The notes under the pieces were generated by a model, which was given only the letters and a program-made list of their open reading frames with translations, ran no database searches and was not told the DNA's origin. Both the position numbers and the translations under genes were made by a program. Shown piece after piece: positions 63,694-64,000 of a stretch of DNA of 64,000 nt. The stretch covers positions 1-64,000 of the forward strand of contig NZ_JBDVNC010000016.1 of NCBI RefSeq assembly GCF_039969785.1, given 5' to 3'. Every line of letters begins with the position of its first letter. The stretch's first letter is position 1. This stretch comes from Shimia sp039969785. GTDB lineage: Bacteria > Pseudomonadota > Alphaproteobacteria > Rhodobacterales > Rhodobacteraceae.

Positions 63694-63861
63694 GCCCTCC
63701 CAAAAACCGAAAGGGCAAAAGTGGCCGACTTTTACGCCGCCCGCGACCGCACAATGCCGCCGCTACCGTGGCCGAGTATTGCTCCGACGTTTACACCCTT
63801 TCGAAACAGTTTGATTTTCGGCATGTTTGGCGGTCCCGTCGGTGTAACCGACGGGACCTAA

Positions 63862-64000
63862 ACGTCTTACCGATACCCAGAGGATCTTTCGGGCAAAGAC
63901 TTGCATCTCTACACGTTGATGCCCGCGCACATGATCGATCTTTTCGACATTAGAGAACTGCAATCAGGCGAGCTGGCCCCACCATTCAATTTCACCAAGG
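63862..64000 (+). CDS. Partial open frame running off the window
   Basis: From a stop at 63859 the frame reads TSYRYPEDLSGKDLHLYTLM and on through MIDLFDIRELQSGELAPPF to the end. It looks like real coding sequence, but ATG 63919 could also be its start. Could be a gene cut by the IS element. No family recognised. Confidence 0.3.

Larger units (their letters stand above)
61520..63795 (-). mobile_element. IS21-family insertion sequence, decayed (ends approximate)
   Basis: istA and istB order, the istB-like ATPase and the internal repeat GTCGGCCAC near the istA end (two related copies at about 63720-63780) identify IS21 family. The right end may be the ACA at 63793-63795. Left end not resolved. 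Both genes are broken, so the copy is immobile unless helped in trans. Confidence 0.8.

Noticed and set aside
63763..63963. 66-residue minus-strand frame at the right edge
   Set aside because: Overlaps the IS end and the better plus-strand frame; no family.

Overview
The window looks like a chromosomal segment of a Rhodobacterales (roseobacter-type) alphaproteobacterium. It is GC-rich, and its typical gene content includes a GlpX-type fructose bisphosphatase, phaAB for polyhydroxybutyrate, ETF-ubiquinone oxidoreductase, a TRAP transporter pair, a YddG-like exporter, DUF1127-like and YdcH small proteins, an ArsJ arsenic operon, and an intergenic element containing CTTCATTTTGCC that I recall as common in this group. 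This placement comes from gene content and family knowledge; no search was run. There is no rRNA, CRISPR array or prophage.

Layout. 1-8.2 kb: a very long ABC-transporter-like protein with a degenerate ATPase and a C-terminal cyclic-nucleotide-binding domain, apparently starting at AUA; a DUF3307 membrane protein; a stand-alone ACP / ketosynthase / hotdog trio; a rhodanese; then an AT-rich two-gene islet (degenerate dCTP-deaminase-fold membrane protein, divergent from a dCMP-deaminase-like protein) against lepA. 10-13.5 kb: tandem class III cyclase paralogues. 13.5-17.2 kb: arsR-acr3-gapdh-arsJ operon. 17.3-28.6 kb: hydrolase, Lrp regulator with an aminotransferase, a five-gene acyl/lipid-type catabolic operon, a membrane protein, acyl-CoA ligase, pirin, TetR. 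28.6-33.7 kb: lipoprotein, hom, glpX, isochorismatase-like protein, recJ. 33.8-34.0 kb: two identical tRNA-Glu(UUC). 34.2-38.0 kb: LytTR regulator facing DUF2141 and a membrane protein; stress protein; TrmO. 38.2-40.0 kb: dctQM without dctP.

40.3-44.9 kb: copA-cueR copper operon, with a classic 19-bp-spacer MerR-type promoter, divergent from a di-haem peroxidase. 45.2-47.3 kb: phaA and phaB, each with its own strong terminator. 47.3-53.0 kb: secreted DUF3604 protein, two LysR regulators, a YddG-type exporter and three small proteins. 53.2-61.4 kb: housekeeping genes (methyltransferase, DUF2007, polyprenyl diphosphate synthase, ispE, TPR protein, ETF-QO, greA, an unknown membrane protein). 61.5-63.8 kb: a decayed IS21-family element with frameshifts in istA and an internal deletion in istB. 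The last 140 bases look like part of another gene.

The best candidates for something undescribed are the deaminase islet at 6990-8152, the degenerate ABC/cNMP protein at 365-3424 and the LytTR-DUF2141-membrane module at 34222-36344. Strong metal themes (arsenic, copper) also run through the window.
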